From Ornithodoros turicata (lineage: Eukaryota > Arthropoda > Arachnida > Ixodida > Argasidae): a DNA stretch of 64,000 bases. The notes beneath the pieces were generated by a model. The model was not told the DNA's origin. It was given only the letters and a program-made list of their open reading frames with translations, and searched no databases. Shown piece after piece: positions 1-11,610 of this stretch. Made by a program: the position numbers and the translations under genes. Numbering within the stretch: position 1 is the stretch's first letter; the number at the start of each line of letters is the position of its first letter. Location of the stretch: contig NC_088204.1 in NCBI RefSeq assembly GCF_037126465.1, forward strand, positions 76,135,807 through 76,199,806, in the 5' to 3' direction.

Positions 1-3000
1 TCCATACTGCGTGCACTCCTCCTAACGGCAGTAAATATCAAAAGCGAGGAAAAGAGAAAATCGAAGCCATATAGGCAACCGAAAAAAAAAAAAAGTTCCT
101 TCCGTGCAATTTCCCAATAGGCGCATATTTCGCATCCGCGCTTACTAACGCACATACACACGAAGCAAAAGAACGGGTCGGGGGGAATCCCCTAGTGCAG
201 GTCTGCTTCCTCGCTGCTGCCTTTTATTATTCGCATTTATTACATTTATTACTTCTTTTATTTAGTCGACACGGGGAAGACTGAAACTTTTAGCGAGTGC
301 ACTGTGTTACCTTCTGTCATCCTGCACTTCCCGCAGAATACGGCGGAGTAACGCTTCCAGGGGGCGCTGCTGCTTTCTTCGGAGCGTTTAATCCAATCAG
401 ATGTAAGTTGGCTGGGAAAGAAAAAAACGCTACGCGTGTTCGTGCCTGAAGAAGCCGAAGCCGAAGTCGAAGTCGTGGCTGTTTTGTTATTGCGAGTGCG
501 TTAGAAAGTTGGAGTCTTCACCTGGGAATTATTGCTAGCGCGGAAGTACAGCCTCGCTTACACCACACGCAGTCCGCTTTGACGCATAATTTACTAGCCG
601 GGTGGCGGTTGAGTATTGCACTTTGCGGACGTAAGCATTTAGAGCATAACTGCCGTAACTTTTAAGGTACGTGTATAAGAATGTTGGGGCCTTTAGCATT
701 ACAAGGATGCCGCACAGGTTTAGTTGTGGAAGGATTAGGTATATGCTCTCCAATTTGTGCGCATGGCTATTTCATCTGTGGTTTTTATGCGGAATTACAC
801 ATTATAAGAAGAGATGGAGTCGCTTTGTGTATAATGTGTCACCGAATTTGCGGAGCACGCGAGAAAATGACTGAGTGGTTACATCGCTAACACCGGTAAC
901 ACCTTTTTTTGAAGAGTAGCAAGCCAAATATTGGCTGACCTCTCAACACCGGAGAAAAAATCGCGTGTTTGCCAAAAAGATAAATGAGATGTAGAAAGGG
1001 AAAATATAGTAAAAGAAATCTTCGTAACCTCAGTTGCTTTTCTAAATTTGAGGAAAAAAAACAATATATCACCCCCAATGCGTGAACGCATGTTCCCACT
1101 GTTTTTTTTTCTAATATTATTTTCCCCCTTATTTGTTTTAAAGCGATAGCTTTATAGGGCGCACCAACGTCGACAGTCGTGTACGTCCGTCCGCAACAGT
1201 TGTGGAGAGAGAGAGAGAAGAAACGAGAAGTTGCAATGACACCGAAACGACGCAGGAGATCAGGATCGGATGATGGCCTTACGAAGCTACCGCATAATGT
1301 ACCGCCCAGTATAATGAGAAAAAAGAAACAACTCCTCTTTTTTTGTTTTTTTCTCCCGTGCTCCCCTCAACAAGTCTTCACGTAGCCATTGTGCTCAATT
1401 CCACAGAAGCCGCTTCGCTCACAAACCACACACAAAGAAAGGATTAAGATAACGCGCTGCAACAGAGGAAGCCAAACAATGAAGCCACACATAGACAAAA
1501 AAAAAACGAAGAAAAAAAAAACCTGCGTGTTTGCACCGAATCCCCCGCGCAATCTTATAGCTCCAGTCTGACGCTAAAACTTGGCCATTGAGCCTAACAA
1601 GCGTTTTTTTCCCCCACAACGCAAAATGCCGCAATTCAATGCCCTCTAACTGCATCCCCGAGCGTAGTTCAAACAAAACTCTGTATATATATATATATAT
1701 ATAACATGGGAGTCGCTTTTCTTCCCCCCACCGGTCGGGACTTTTTCGACCGTAGAGTATCAAGTCTGAATCCCTGACAAACGAATTCCCCCACCCAGTC
1801 TTGGAGAAATATAACAAGAAGCAAACAATGCTTCTGGACTTTCCTCCCAAAATCAACACCGCTAACGCTACAAAAAAAAAAAAAAAATAGCGAGACGATA
1901 CAGCGCAAAAATAAAGGACAGGTGGAAAGAGCAAAACGAAAGTAACGATCTTTACGCGGGAGCAGTGAGGAACTGAGTTGCACTCACTGAGTTGCTGTAT
2001 AGTGCACGTTCGACCTCATCTGTGCGGTTAGAACAAGAGCTGAACACTGCACCAATCAAATTAGTTTAGTAGTCAGTTAGTTTAGTATACTACACCAATT
2101 ACTTTTTCTATCCACTTTTATGTCTTTACGCCTTGTTAAGAGGCCCAACAAAGGCTTTGGCACACGAAGTGGTTTTCTTTCCTGTTTTTTCTTTTCTTTA
2201 GAGATCATTGAGAGCAGTACAGATGGCGTTTTCTCGGGCCGATTATGTGGTTATGCGCACATTCTGGAGGAGAGAGTATGTAATTAGATTAATAATTACC
2301 TAAAATACTTTTTCAGTAGTGATTTTCAGGAAAATGTGAGATAAGAGAATTGAAGCCAGTCATATCTTAAAGCCGCTCAAATTTTTAAATCATCCCGAAT
2401 TGGGCACGTACACTGATATGTCCGTCGCGAAATTTTTGTTATACAAATGAGCCAAAATCCGGAACCCAGAGCATCAGGGGCGCGAGAAGGCCACGACCCT
2501 AGGACGCATGGTCTTGTCTGCCAAGCAGATCGGTACCCACGAGGCACTCCGACAGTTCAAACAGGTTTAAGGTGCTCTGAGGGTGCCACAACACTAGCGC
2601 CCCCTGTGACTAGTATTGAAGACACCCTACACAGGTTGTTCACCCATCGCTCGAGACGCGCTTGTTTCGGTTACGGCTCATTCGCATAGCCAACTTTTTG
2701 GACGTACATTCCAACGTTTTTAGAACTTAAAAAAAAAAGTAGGGTGGCTATGAATAACGAATCGCTGCAATTCTGTTATCTTGCATTTCTTGGACAAACT
2801 CTAAAAGCAGTTAATTAGGTAATTCGGTATTAGGTAATTAGGTATCTAGTAAGTAGTTACATACCGTCGTGGACAGCACGTCCGCCTGGTCGTATAATCG
2901 GCTTGCGAAACCGACATCTGCGTTGCTTTTGATCGCTTTCAAATAAAAATTTGTTGGGAATGCAAAAAAAAGCATCCTGTGCATTTGTGGAACCCAGGAG

Positions 3001-3480
3001 CTACTGCACGGGGTCTAAAGACTCCGTGTAATCGAAACCACAGTGCGGGCGACTGCGCAGTCTGCGCGCGGGAAAGAATCGCGGTACGCCCGCTTGCATG
3101 ATGCTAATAAAGCATGTTACACAAGCATCGTTGCCATTGTTTTGTCGCTCGTTATTCAAAGACGTACACCAACTGCCCGTCGGGGCAAGATGCTTTTGTG
3201 CCCTAGCACATCCGTGCTTCCAACACAACGCTGAATTGACATGTCATTCACCATGAACTGTACGCACCATTATCGTGCGTTAAAATGATCGCTTCATTTT
3301 TGCTCCTTTGTAGCTTCAAACTGTGCGGAAGGGTTTCCATGGGAGCATCCCATAGTATTCTCGAATACTCAATCTGCACTTCCGTTGCGGAAAACAGACG
3401 GAAGACTTATCTCCACCTATGCGCAGGCTTCCATTCTTCTTCTGAAGGCTGCAGGATGCCTAACTAGAGGGCTAGGTCAT
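1..3480. other. no gene recognised
   Basis: Short ORFs only, with low-complexity A/T tracts and (TA)n at about 1684-1702. ORFs at 1419-1934 (minus) encode poly-Phe/Arg-Ser runs from homopolymers and are not believed. AATTAGGTA-type short repeats are at 2812-2865. Confidence 0.6.
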
Positions 3481-3518
3481 AACAGTAGGAGCTCTGAAAG
3501 ATGAAAGTCACTGAAAGG

Positions 3519-3620
3519 GTTAGCCAGCTGTATAGGACTCGAACCCACATCTTCTAGATTACCGGTCCAGGGCTCTACCAGTTGAGCTAAGCTAACACGC
3601 CTTCTCAGCGATTTCCAAGG
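3519..3620 (-). mobile_element. tRNA-like SINE head
   Basis: The minus strand has a tRNA-like fold: GTTAGCTTAGCTCAACTGGT (acceptor strand and D arm), an anticodon arm CTGGA/TCTAG with a 7-nt loop, and a T arm with GGGTTCGAGTCC. The partner acceptor strand GGCTAAC is displaced by extra bases, so it is not a functional tRNA. Tail sequence TTTCAGTGACTTTCATC follows. I read it as a SINE or tRNA pseudogene. Confidence 0.5.
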
Positions 3621-3904
3621 GTGCGTCATCTGAAGGGACAAACCAGTTACTCTCTCTCTCTCACTCATCCTCCTTTCACTCTTACATTTTTGCTCACTCA
3701 CACGCACATTCATACGACGGGATGCTCGACTAGCATAGGAGGCGGGCGAGCTGGAGAGAGAAAGCACATGTGTGTGTGTTTTCTTCATTTTCTCCACCAT
3801 ATTCAAGGCACATGTAGCCTACAAGTTGCTGATATTCAGAAAATGTATATATGTGCATGTCATGTTCAGATACGTGTCTGCGTCTTACGTAACTTCTAAC
3901 GACG

Positions 3905-4170
3905 AAAAGAGGGGGTGGAGGATGTAAGGGAAAAGTGTGGTCAGCCTGCTCTGCGGTGGCAGCACGGTGCACGGTGCACAGAGGAGGGGATGCGAAAAGG
4001 GAAGGGAGAAAAACACGATGGTGATACATGAGAGGTAGGAGGGTGTGCAGTCCCTCTTGCTCTGGGATTGGGGTGGTCCCGCAAAACTGCACACCAAAGA
4101 AAACGTGCAAACACCCCTCTGTAGCCTTCATTGGGAAGCTCCCAGTACGTATATATACCTGGTAAACGCC
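3905..4170 (-). repeat. dispersed repeat, copy A (partner at 59985-60262)
   Basis: Read on the minus strand, CCCAATGAAGGCTACAGAGG, then a Cys-coding GCGGGACC block, CCCAGAGCAAGAGGGACTGC and a C/T-rich stretch match 59985-60262 in order. No coding frame is conserved between copies. Confidence 0.65.
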
Positions 4171-4232
4171 TAAGTAACTCCAGGCTTCGCCTATCCACCT
4201 TTCAGTTCCGCGGCCCATGATACCTCAATATT

Positions 4233-4255
4233 GTTGATTGATTGATTGATTGATT
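4233..4255 (+). repeat. (ATTG)n microsatellite
   Basis: Five to six tetranucleotide units. Confidence 0.85.
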
Positions 4256-5118
4256 ATTTAAAAGAAAACCAGGGAGAAATTGAACTTGTCTCCTGACTAG
4301 TTCTGCTACTCCCAAAACAAAACAACAAACAACCAAAAACAAACAAAGTACATTCCCCATCCCCAACAATTAGTGTGTTAGTACACTCAATATTGTATTT
4401 GAAGGTGGACCATGTGCAGCACGTGTTTATCACTCGAAATATATAGTCTTGCAACACCATGGCATTTGAGATGCGCGACAAACCACGGAGTGCTAATTTT
4501 AGACAGCCGTGTGCCTTATACAGTACACCGAGTGCTGCATGCAAAGAATGAAGCTGTCTCGAATTTTAGGTTTCCAGTGAGTTGTGTATACCGTTGTAGC
4601 CGAGTATAGTAGCCGTTGGCAAATAGAAACTTCTTCGCTGACACCGGCTTTGTGCGCGCGCCATCGAGAATACCTTGCTGCTCTCTTTTCTTAGCTGGCA
4701 TGAAACAGGTGATGGTTCTCGCGCAGCTATCTGCCCTTACTACTTCGCGAAGGAATGCTCAGACAAGTCGCTGCATTGATTACCTCAAATCCCGCTGGCG
4801 TTTTCGCAACAGGGGAGAGATTAAGTTTTCACGGCTGCCGTTGGGAACATTCTGTACGCGGGAAAATGAACAGGAAGCTGTTTATCAACTCGTGGCATTT
4901 TGGTTAATTCGGCATGACCTGAACAACTTGAAATGAAGATTTTTAGAAAGAAAGATCTCCCTACGCCTCTGGCCACGAGCGTTACGATCACTGGAATACC
5001 ATTAGCCCTTGCAATTCTCCTCCGGGGGTTTCCCGTGAAGCGTTTCCAGCAGCGCCGAAGTTGCATAACGTTAACTGGACCGAGGAAAGTACAGCCATCC
5101 TGCGATCTTTGCCTCCGC

Positions 5119-5188
5119 GACCTTGGCGCAACAATGGCGGCCGTAGCATACTAACACATGCAGCGGCCGCCATTGTTGCTCCAAGGTC
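5119..5188. repeat. 25-bp near-perfect hairpin with ATGGCGGCCG
   Basis: Arms 5119-5143 and 5164-5188 are inverted copies with one mismatch and a 20-bp spacer. The arm contains CAACAATGGCGGCCG, a YY1-like core. No gene is seen beside it. Confidence 0.7.
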
Positions 5189-6704
5189 AAGGCGGGAAAG
5201 GGAAACCATGGCGTGACTTTCCCCAATCCAGTGACTCTAAAGTTGCAGAGCCCCCAACAGGTACTGCACGGAGGCTATAGGTGCCACCTATCGGAGAACC
5301 TCTATGTTACAGTAGTGGCCCCTAGAAGTGCTACCTCACCTTATCAGGTAGAAGAAATCAGATATACACCATCATCATCATCATGGCTACAATGGTCTGC
5401 GTATGCCGTGTGGTCTACTGCTTGCTATGCACGGGTAGCCTTGTTCGTCGTCGTTGATATCGCCGCGCTTTGGGAAAATCACGTGATGATATATTTCAGA
5501 AAATCACGGATAATCACACTCACCTGATATAGAGTGTGAACTAGCGCCAAATCCCATAACAAAGCTTAGTTGGCTCGCGACGTAAACACCCAATTATTAT
5601 TATTACCATAACAAAGCGGCGACCGCCGTAACTACTTACTACATACACCTAGGTGCTGGGAGCATTACAAATGACCAATGTCCAGGAAAAGTAGAAACTG
5701 CGTAGTGTGTGGCTTTTCGTGCTGGAAACTCCATCTCCACTTTATTTTTACCAAATTTAATGCAATCTAGCCATGCTATAAACTTTGGTGAAAATGATAA
5801 CCATTGCGGCGAATCGTCGACACTGTGACTAACATTCCACGTGGAGGAAGACGTGCCCGGTCACGTGGTACTACTCTACCAGGTTGCTAAGGAACGTCGT
5901 TCTGGAAGGTGCTTGCGGCACGTTGCCTCTTCCTAGTATACCATTTCCAAGCATATTGGCTGCCAAAAAGCTCACGTTGACTCGAAGCAAACTATGCAGC
6001 AGGGGAAACACCCAAGAATTTGAACCGTGTGCAAAAGACTATGGACACAAGTCAAGTAAGACCATGATGCAGGGCATTGCTGGGCTAGAAAAGGCAGGAA
6101 AACGCGGTGCGGTCGCGTGCATTAGTTCCCCTACTCATCGTCAGGGGGATAAAGAGAGGGGGACGTCGTCTGCTGTGAGCTGAAATGGCAACTTTCCGTC
6201 TGACCAATCACCCTTGACCGCGGTTCGATCCCGTGGGCACGAACTTCCGGTCGGCGAGGGAGGTTTCAAAGGAAAAAAGGAAGAGGACCGCTCACGCGTA
6301 AGTACATACCGTATATTTCGGGTTAGAGCCCACTAGGCTTCGTCGTCCGTATCGAGAGAATTTGTTACCACAGGGAAATAATGTTTTTATCGATGAGAGA
6401 TGGGGTCTTAAAGATAAATGAACAGAGGTTAGACTCTTGCAGCGGGGAAAAAAAAAGCTCATGACGTCACACGGGGCTGTATTTGCTACAGAACGGCGAG
6501 GCGCTGTGGCCCCTTTGGTCATCTTTATTGGGCAGTCACCTTCCCTCGTATGCTATGTCGGAATATTATAGCAGAAAAGGAGAAATAAACTACTCAGGTG
6601 CCATAAGTTCCGCCTCGTGCTATGTTGAGCAATCACGTGGTGCCGGAATATGGAGAGTGCGTACTGCCAACACCACGTAGATCGCTCAAACGACCCGAGA
6701 ACTC

Positions 6705-6761
6705 TCAACTCTACCAAATTGGTGGCTCTGTCGAACACTATGACGTCATTTGTTTACAAAC
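6705..6761 (+). repeat. 57-bp dispersed repeat, copy A
   Basis: TCAACTCTACCAAATTGGTG then GCTCTGTCGAACACTATGAC and a TTTACAAAC end. The same block, about 88% alike, is at 37925-37982. It contains a perfect CRE at 6741. Confidence 0.65.
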
Positions 6762-7480
6762 AGTAGACTGAACCTCCTCGAGGAATAGCGTACCGTGCTA
6801 TCGGAGACGTCACGCGGGTTGCAGGGCTCCGCGGGAAGTCGGATAAGTAGAAGAAGAAGACGAGGCAAGCTACGGGAGAAGCAAGGTGGCGGTGCGGACT
6901 CCCGTAGCATTTTTATGCTGCTCAAGGTGATTGCGAGTAACACTTTCGTGGATGCAACGAAATGGATTGCAATAACAGAACTTCTCAAGAGCGTAACATC
7001 GGAAGGCTTCACGGTTCAGGGTTCGAGATGTGCCATGCGGGAGCCCTACGACGGTAATTAACCGTACCGCGTACCGTACCGGGACGTTGCAAAGTGGTTT
7101 TACTAAAACTCACTATTAAGAGTCAGCGATCACGGCCGTGCTTCGCCGGGCGTAGCTATGGGGACCAGCAGCCGTGAGCATTGGGACTGCCAACGCTACC
7201 TAGATGTAGAAGGCCTGCTTAATGCCTCCTCTCACTCCTTCGCACGTAGACATATAAAGTCAGCCAATCGCAGCAGCCAGCCAAGATGTCAGCCAATTAC
7301 CGAACACGATTTTGAATCACAGGCCTTCTATGGGTACCAGTGGCTGCGGTTGGTGGCGGCTCGGTTCCACAGCTATAATGCCGCTGAAAGCAACGTCGCG
7401 ATTGGCGGACTCTTAATCGTTACGTCACGTCGCTCAAGCGATCTGCTCTGTCTCTACAGGTTGTGTCCGTACTGCGCACT

Positions 7481-7507
7481 TAGCAGACGACAACCTGTCG
7501 TCTGCTA
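7481..7507. repeat. perfect 12-bp hairpin of the GCAGACGAC motif
   Basis: TAGCAGACGACA, then a 3-nt loop (ACC), then TGTCGTCTGCTA. Stem identity is complete and goes beyond the 9-mer. Just upstream are an ATTGG box and TTACGTCA. Confidence 0.8.
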
Positions 7508-7522
7508 CGGCATATCTTATGG

Positions 7523-7940
7523 ACACGACCTGCTAGGTTATAACGACCATGTCATAACCGGCAACCCCAACGAGGAGCCCGTCCGCAGGATCCGCTAGGG
7601 GCGCTACTCATCGGCCCGCGAGATCTACATCGTGATTGGACGATAGAAATTTGAATTTTGAACGCGCAGAAGCGGACGTACGACTACCGTAGCAGACGAC
7701 AGCTAGCAACAGCTCCTATGAAAACGTGTAGAATGATGATGATAATCAACTTTAGAAAGAAGCCTCCATCGTGACACATCCACCGCTTGGACAAAAATAC
7801 CAAGGAAAGCTAAAGTACAAAGTGTTGCAGAAATTGAGGAAGCAATAACCGGGCCGATGAGCAGCGCCACCGCTAGCTTCCAAATGCGGCGCTGGGAAGG
7901 GGTGCCTATGACATGGTCGTTATAATCTAGTAGGTCGTGC
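7523..7940. repeat. inverted repeat, about 90-bp arms
   Basis: Left arm 7523-7617 and right arm 7851-7940 share, inverted, TTATAACGACCATGTCATA and CTCATCGGCCCG with similar spacing. The loop is about 230 bp and contains a GCAGACGAC at 7692. It is probably a fold-back transposon remnant. Confidence 0.6.
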
Positions 7941-9230
7941 TCATGGCTGCACCGCCGGGGGGATTGCAGTGCACGAAAAGACATGACGCTGAGCGCTTAC
8001 GTGGCAGCAGTTGCTTCGCGGCGCTAACATGAAGTTAAGAAAAAAATACGTGGCAGCAGAAAGCTAGGACGTCTTCCGCCGCAGTATTCTATAGGGAATA
8101 TCGCACGTGTGAACACACGGTTACGTGGGGAAGTTCCTCCACAACGTGGGCAAGTTCACTCGAATTTACGCCGTTACGTTCAGAACTCGTTAATGCTGAG
8201 CAATAAAAGCGCGATTTATTCATACACTTCACGACACCAGTGCGTCTAGAGCGTACCATTATTATCGAACGATTTTATTTATTTATTTTTCTCGTTCTTC
8301 CCCGCAGGAAAGCGAAAGTAACTCTTTCGACTTGCTCATTTCAATACGTCCATCATGAAAGCGGGGGGGAAAACAAAAAAAAAAAAAAGAGAGGAAAAAG
8401 ATGGCTACACCACAACGCACCGCCCCATCGTCTTACCCTTTTTTTTCTTTTTGTTTAAAAGCGGGCGAGAAAGTTTGGACGACGATCGCCCGGGGAGGTA
8501 TCGATCAAAAATGCAAGGAAGGGGGGGAGAACTCCTTATTTCGCGCTCAATAATAAAGGCAATAACGGCCAACAATATTATGAGAAATATGCGCAGGGAG
8601 GGAAGGCGCCCCCCCCCCCCCCTTTTCTCTTTTGGAAACGTCCGTCGAGTGAATTTTTACAGGCTGTCAATAAAGACCTTATTAACATTCAATTTACCGT
8701 CAGCGTTTCGTCTGACAGTTTCGAATTTCCCTTACGCTTCACCCCTCTATAGTTGGAGGTTCTCATTACGAGTTTGCTGAATGGTACGTGCGCTTTGCAG
8801 GGATCCGTTAACCGAGGGTGTCTTCTTTTTTTTACATTTTTTATTTTTTTTACGGTTCGACTTACGTTGTCGGATGGTTTTCTCGTTATTCGAATTTTTA
8901 TTTAGCGTTCGAATTATCCGTGCGCGTTAGTGCGTCGCAATACGCTTTGCAGCCCTAGCTATATTGGCGGCGCGTCGATACGGAGTCCGCTCTGTATAGA
9001 GGCGGCGTTGGAGCTCGGCGAAAACCGGGCGTTTGTGTTTCCGCGCGTTACTTTACACCTCGTGTTTCCATGGAAAAACGCAGATTTTCAGGGAAAGATC
9101 TTCCCGGGAACAGCACCACAAAGGATACCTGTCCCGTCGACCGTTTGACGACCGAAGAGCTCAAGCGGGATTTTTAGAAAAAATCCTACCGGAAACAGCA
9201 CCGCAAAGGGCAATGGCAAGTAAGAGATTT

Positions 9231-9364
9231 TAAAGTAACTGTAACTTCTTTCAATCATCATCATCATTAAGGTAACTGTAAAGTGAATTTAGTGACTTTA
9301 AAGTAACAGTAACTGTAACTTCCTTCAATCATCATCATCATTAAAGTAACTGTAAAGTGAATTT
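9231..9364 (+). repeat. two-copy tandem repeat, 60 bp
   Basis: 9231-9290 and 9305-9364 are near-identical (AGTAACTGTAACTT, a TCAATCATCATCATCATTAA block, GTAACTGTAAAGTGAATTT), with a 14-bp linker. Just left of the P2X7-ballast-like pseudogene. Confidence 0.75.
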
Positions 9365-9578
9365 CACCTCGGGTTTTTATGAAAGCCTAGGAAGAGTACG
9401 TCTCAGTTGCGGAATAATGCTTTTTGGAATCCCTTTATTCTTTGAGTAATTGAATTTCAAAGATTGCATTCGAGAACAAGGCTGTGTACTCCCTACGAAA
9501 CAACACTGGGTTGGCTCGTGTCGGCTATATGGCTGGTCTCGCCTTTTCTCATCCGCGTCCCGGTCTGGCGAAACCGTA

Positions 9579-10350
9579 ATGGCGGAAAAGTTTTCGGGGT
9601 ACACGCCGTGTGATGTCGAATTTACCAAACCTGAATGCCCTCGAGCTTCGGATAGTCTTGCAGTCAAAGCTTTTGTTCTTACGAGGACACGCCGGAGACA
9701 CAGCATGACACGATGTCATCCGCATAATCGTCGACGGAGGATGAATTGTCGTCATCGCCGTCACCTGGCCGCGTGGGAAACAGTCTTCGTGTGTAATGAA
9801 AATGTTGAGAACCTCACAGCGGAAATATGGTAATTGCTCCTTCAGTCCAGGTGTCCTTGCGGCAAATGCGTGCCGATGCCGACGGCAGAGGAATTCCTTT
9901 GTTGACGCGAAATGAGACGTTACCGAAGCAGCGCAGCGGTTGCATTTCAGGAAATCAATACTTTGAAATACTGTGGCTGGACACTGATGTGCTCCAGGTG
10001 TCCTACTGCTACGTGAGCGAAAGCGACGACTATACGCCCTTATCAGGAACAGCGAAGTGAACAAGTGAGTTCATTCACGTATGCCTTCAGTTTGTTATCA
10101 GTAAAGTTACATATCATAATTTTACGCTGCCCATGGTGCATGCAGGAAGTTTCGGTACCTTGCCTACAAGCCGTCCACTAGGTGGCTTTGGGGACCATTA
10201 GGAAAGCACTGCAGAAAAGTCGTCAAAGCATGTGCTGTGCATTCCATAAGGGAAAACTTTCCTTCTGAAGCTTACAAAGGTTTTTGCCTTTTTGACGTGC
10301 GATGCAGTAGGTGCTGTCTGACCATGTGTATGTTTATTCGCTTTCACTGA
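9579..10350 (+). pseudogene. P2X7-intracellular-domain-like (ballast-type) gene, broken
   Basis: Three blocks of one family domain lie in order. First is a Cys motif, CPCGKCVPMPTAEEFLC, from 9852, which in relatives continues CCRE; here a TGA at 9903 falls where the second Cys should be. Next, in a shifted frame, comes CISGNQYFEILWLDTDVLQV (about 9941-10000). After an intron (donor after 10056, acceptor at 10145, phases agree) follows WLWGPLGKHCRKVVKACAVH then SIRENFPSEAYKGF, ending at TGA 10348-10350. This matches the pattern (tryptophan, then SC or AC..IR..FP..Y.GF) of the cytoplasmic domain of P2X7 and its many tick relatives. Upstream, an ATG at 9579 opens MAEKFSGYTPCDVEF, and a Ser/acidic segment sits in another frame near 9707-9770. 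The premature stop and frame changes suggest a pseudogene. A missed small intron is the alternative. A possible poly(A) signal is at 10477. Confidence 0.65.
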
Positions 10351-11285
10351 GGTGAAGCTCTCACTTTTCTTTCAGGTTCTTGTGGGCAACATTGAATGCC
10401 TGCCATCTTGGCAGAGGTACACTGGATGGTGTGGTCATGAACACTGCAAGGTCACAACAGTATCCCTTTCATGCATAATAAAGGTCTGCCATATACCCCC
10501 CTGGAGTAATCGGACAGCCAATACACAGTAAAATACATTCTACAGACATCAAAGCTTGTAAATATTGCTTTATTGGTCACTGTGTTTATGAATGAACGTA
10601 CGAGTGATAGCAGTAAACAAACAAACAAACAAGGAAGGAAGGAGAACATCCCCGTTCTGTGTCCATATCTAATTTGCAAGTACTTTACCTCCGACCAACC
10701 AGTAACGCAATGTATGCATGCTTTTTTTTTTTTTCTTTTATGTGCGCAGCTGCTTGCTACAAACACGTTCCTGTCCATAAGCTCTAAGAGGACATAGGCT
10801 ATCACATTGCCTGTCAAACATCACATGAGTTCATGACTTCATCAGTATAAGAAAGGTCTCAGGTGGGGACATGCCCATTGTCTTCAACAGAGGCTTCTCT
10901 TCAGAGGCATCCCTATCATTGACTCCACAAGCATGTGAAGAAAAATTTTAGACCTTTTCTGTGCACATCCATCTTTGAAACCTTTTCTCAATTTATCATT
11001 ATAAATTGGTCCGGCCTGGCCGGCCTTCCCTTGATTTACCCACCCGGCCCCGGCCCAACGGCTCCATTATACCTAGCCCGGGCCAGGCCCAAGCTCGAAG
11101 AAATTCGAGGTTTTCCGGCCCAGGCCCGGCCCGAGCCTGAAAAATTTATTGGCTACCCTAATCAGGCCCAGTGAAGCGGGCTGTAAAAGTTGACCGTAAC
11201 AGTGAGGTAATCTAGGCTCGAGCCCTACCTAGGCTCGGGAATGTACGAGCCCGTGTCCGTCCCGCGCCCATACTGGTCAAACCCA

Positions 11286-11610
11286 CACTCTAAGAAAAAA
11301 AAAAGGTATTATTTTCTACCCGTTTCGGTAGAGCTGCATTGCAACCACATTTCTACTCCAACCAGCTTTACCTTTTGGGTATAACTACAGAGTAGAAACA
11401 AACTACAGAGTAGAATCTGTCGTTCTACCAGCTTGGGTAGGAAATTCTACCATTTTCTCTTAGAGCAAACGTGAGAGAGAGGAGGAAGGGAAAGGGACGC
11501 CGACGCTTATACCCGCCGCTAGGAGTCGCGTGTGGATTGGCGCGAAATGGTAGAAGTACCGTCCTGCTGCAACTTTGGGTACGAAATTCTACCTTTTTTT
11601 TCTTAGAGTG
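11286..11610. mobile_element. MITE with CACTCTAAG termini
   Basis: A 325-bp element beginning CACTCTAAGAAAAAAAAAAG and ending in the inverse, CTTTTTTTTCTTAGAGTG. Internal motifs of the type GGTAGAA and TTCTACC recur in both orientations. No ORF and no unambiguous target duplication; a 2-bp CA flanks both ends. Confidence 0.7.

Larger units (their letters stand above)
4260..9200. other. non-coding repeats; no gene recognised
   Basis: Apart from the hairpin at 5119, the 57-bp repeat at 6705, the GCAGACGAC sites (6165, 7483, 7497, 7692) and the inverted repeat at 7523-7940, nothing coding is seen. Perfect CREs lie at 6462 and 6741. A SINE 3' end is at 8008-8033. ORFs of about 100 codons at 4616 and 5884 match nothing known to me. 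Confidence 0.55.

Noticed and set aside
1419..1934. 171-codon minus-strand ORF
   Set aside because: Composed largely of Phe runs and Tyr-Ile repeats from poly(A) and (TA)n tracts.
3519..3600. Possible functional tRNA gene (minus)
   Set aside because: Extra bases separate the T arm from the acceptor strand, position 33 is C, and SINE-like tail sequence follows.
9549..10064. 171-codon minus-strand ORF
   Set aside because: Shadow of the P2X7-ballast-like pseudogene on the plus strand.
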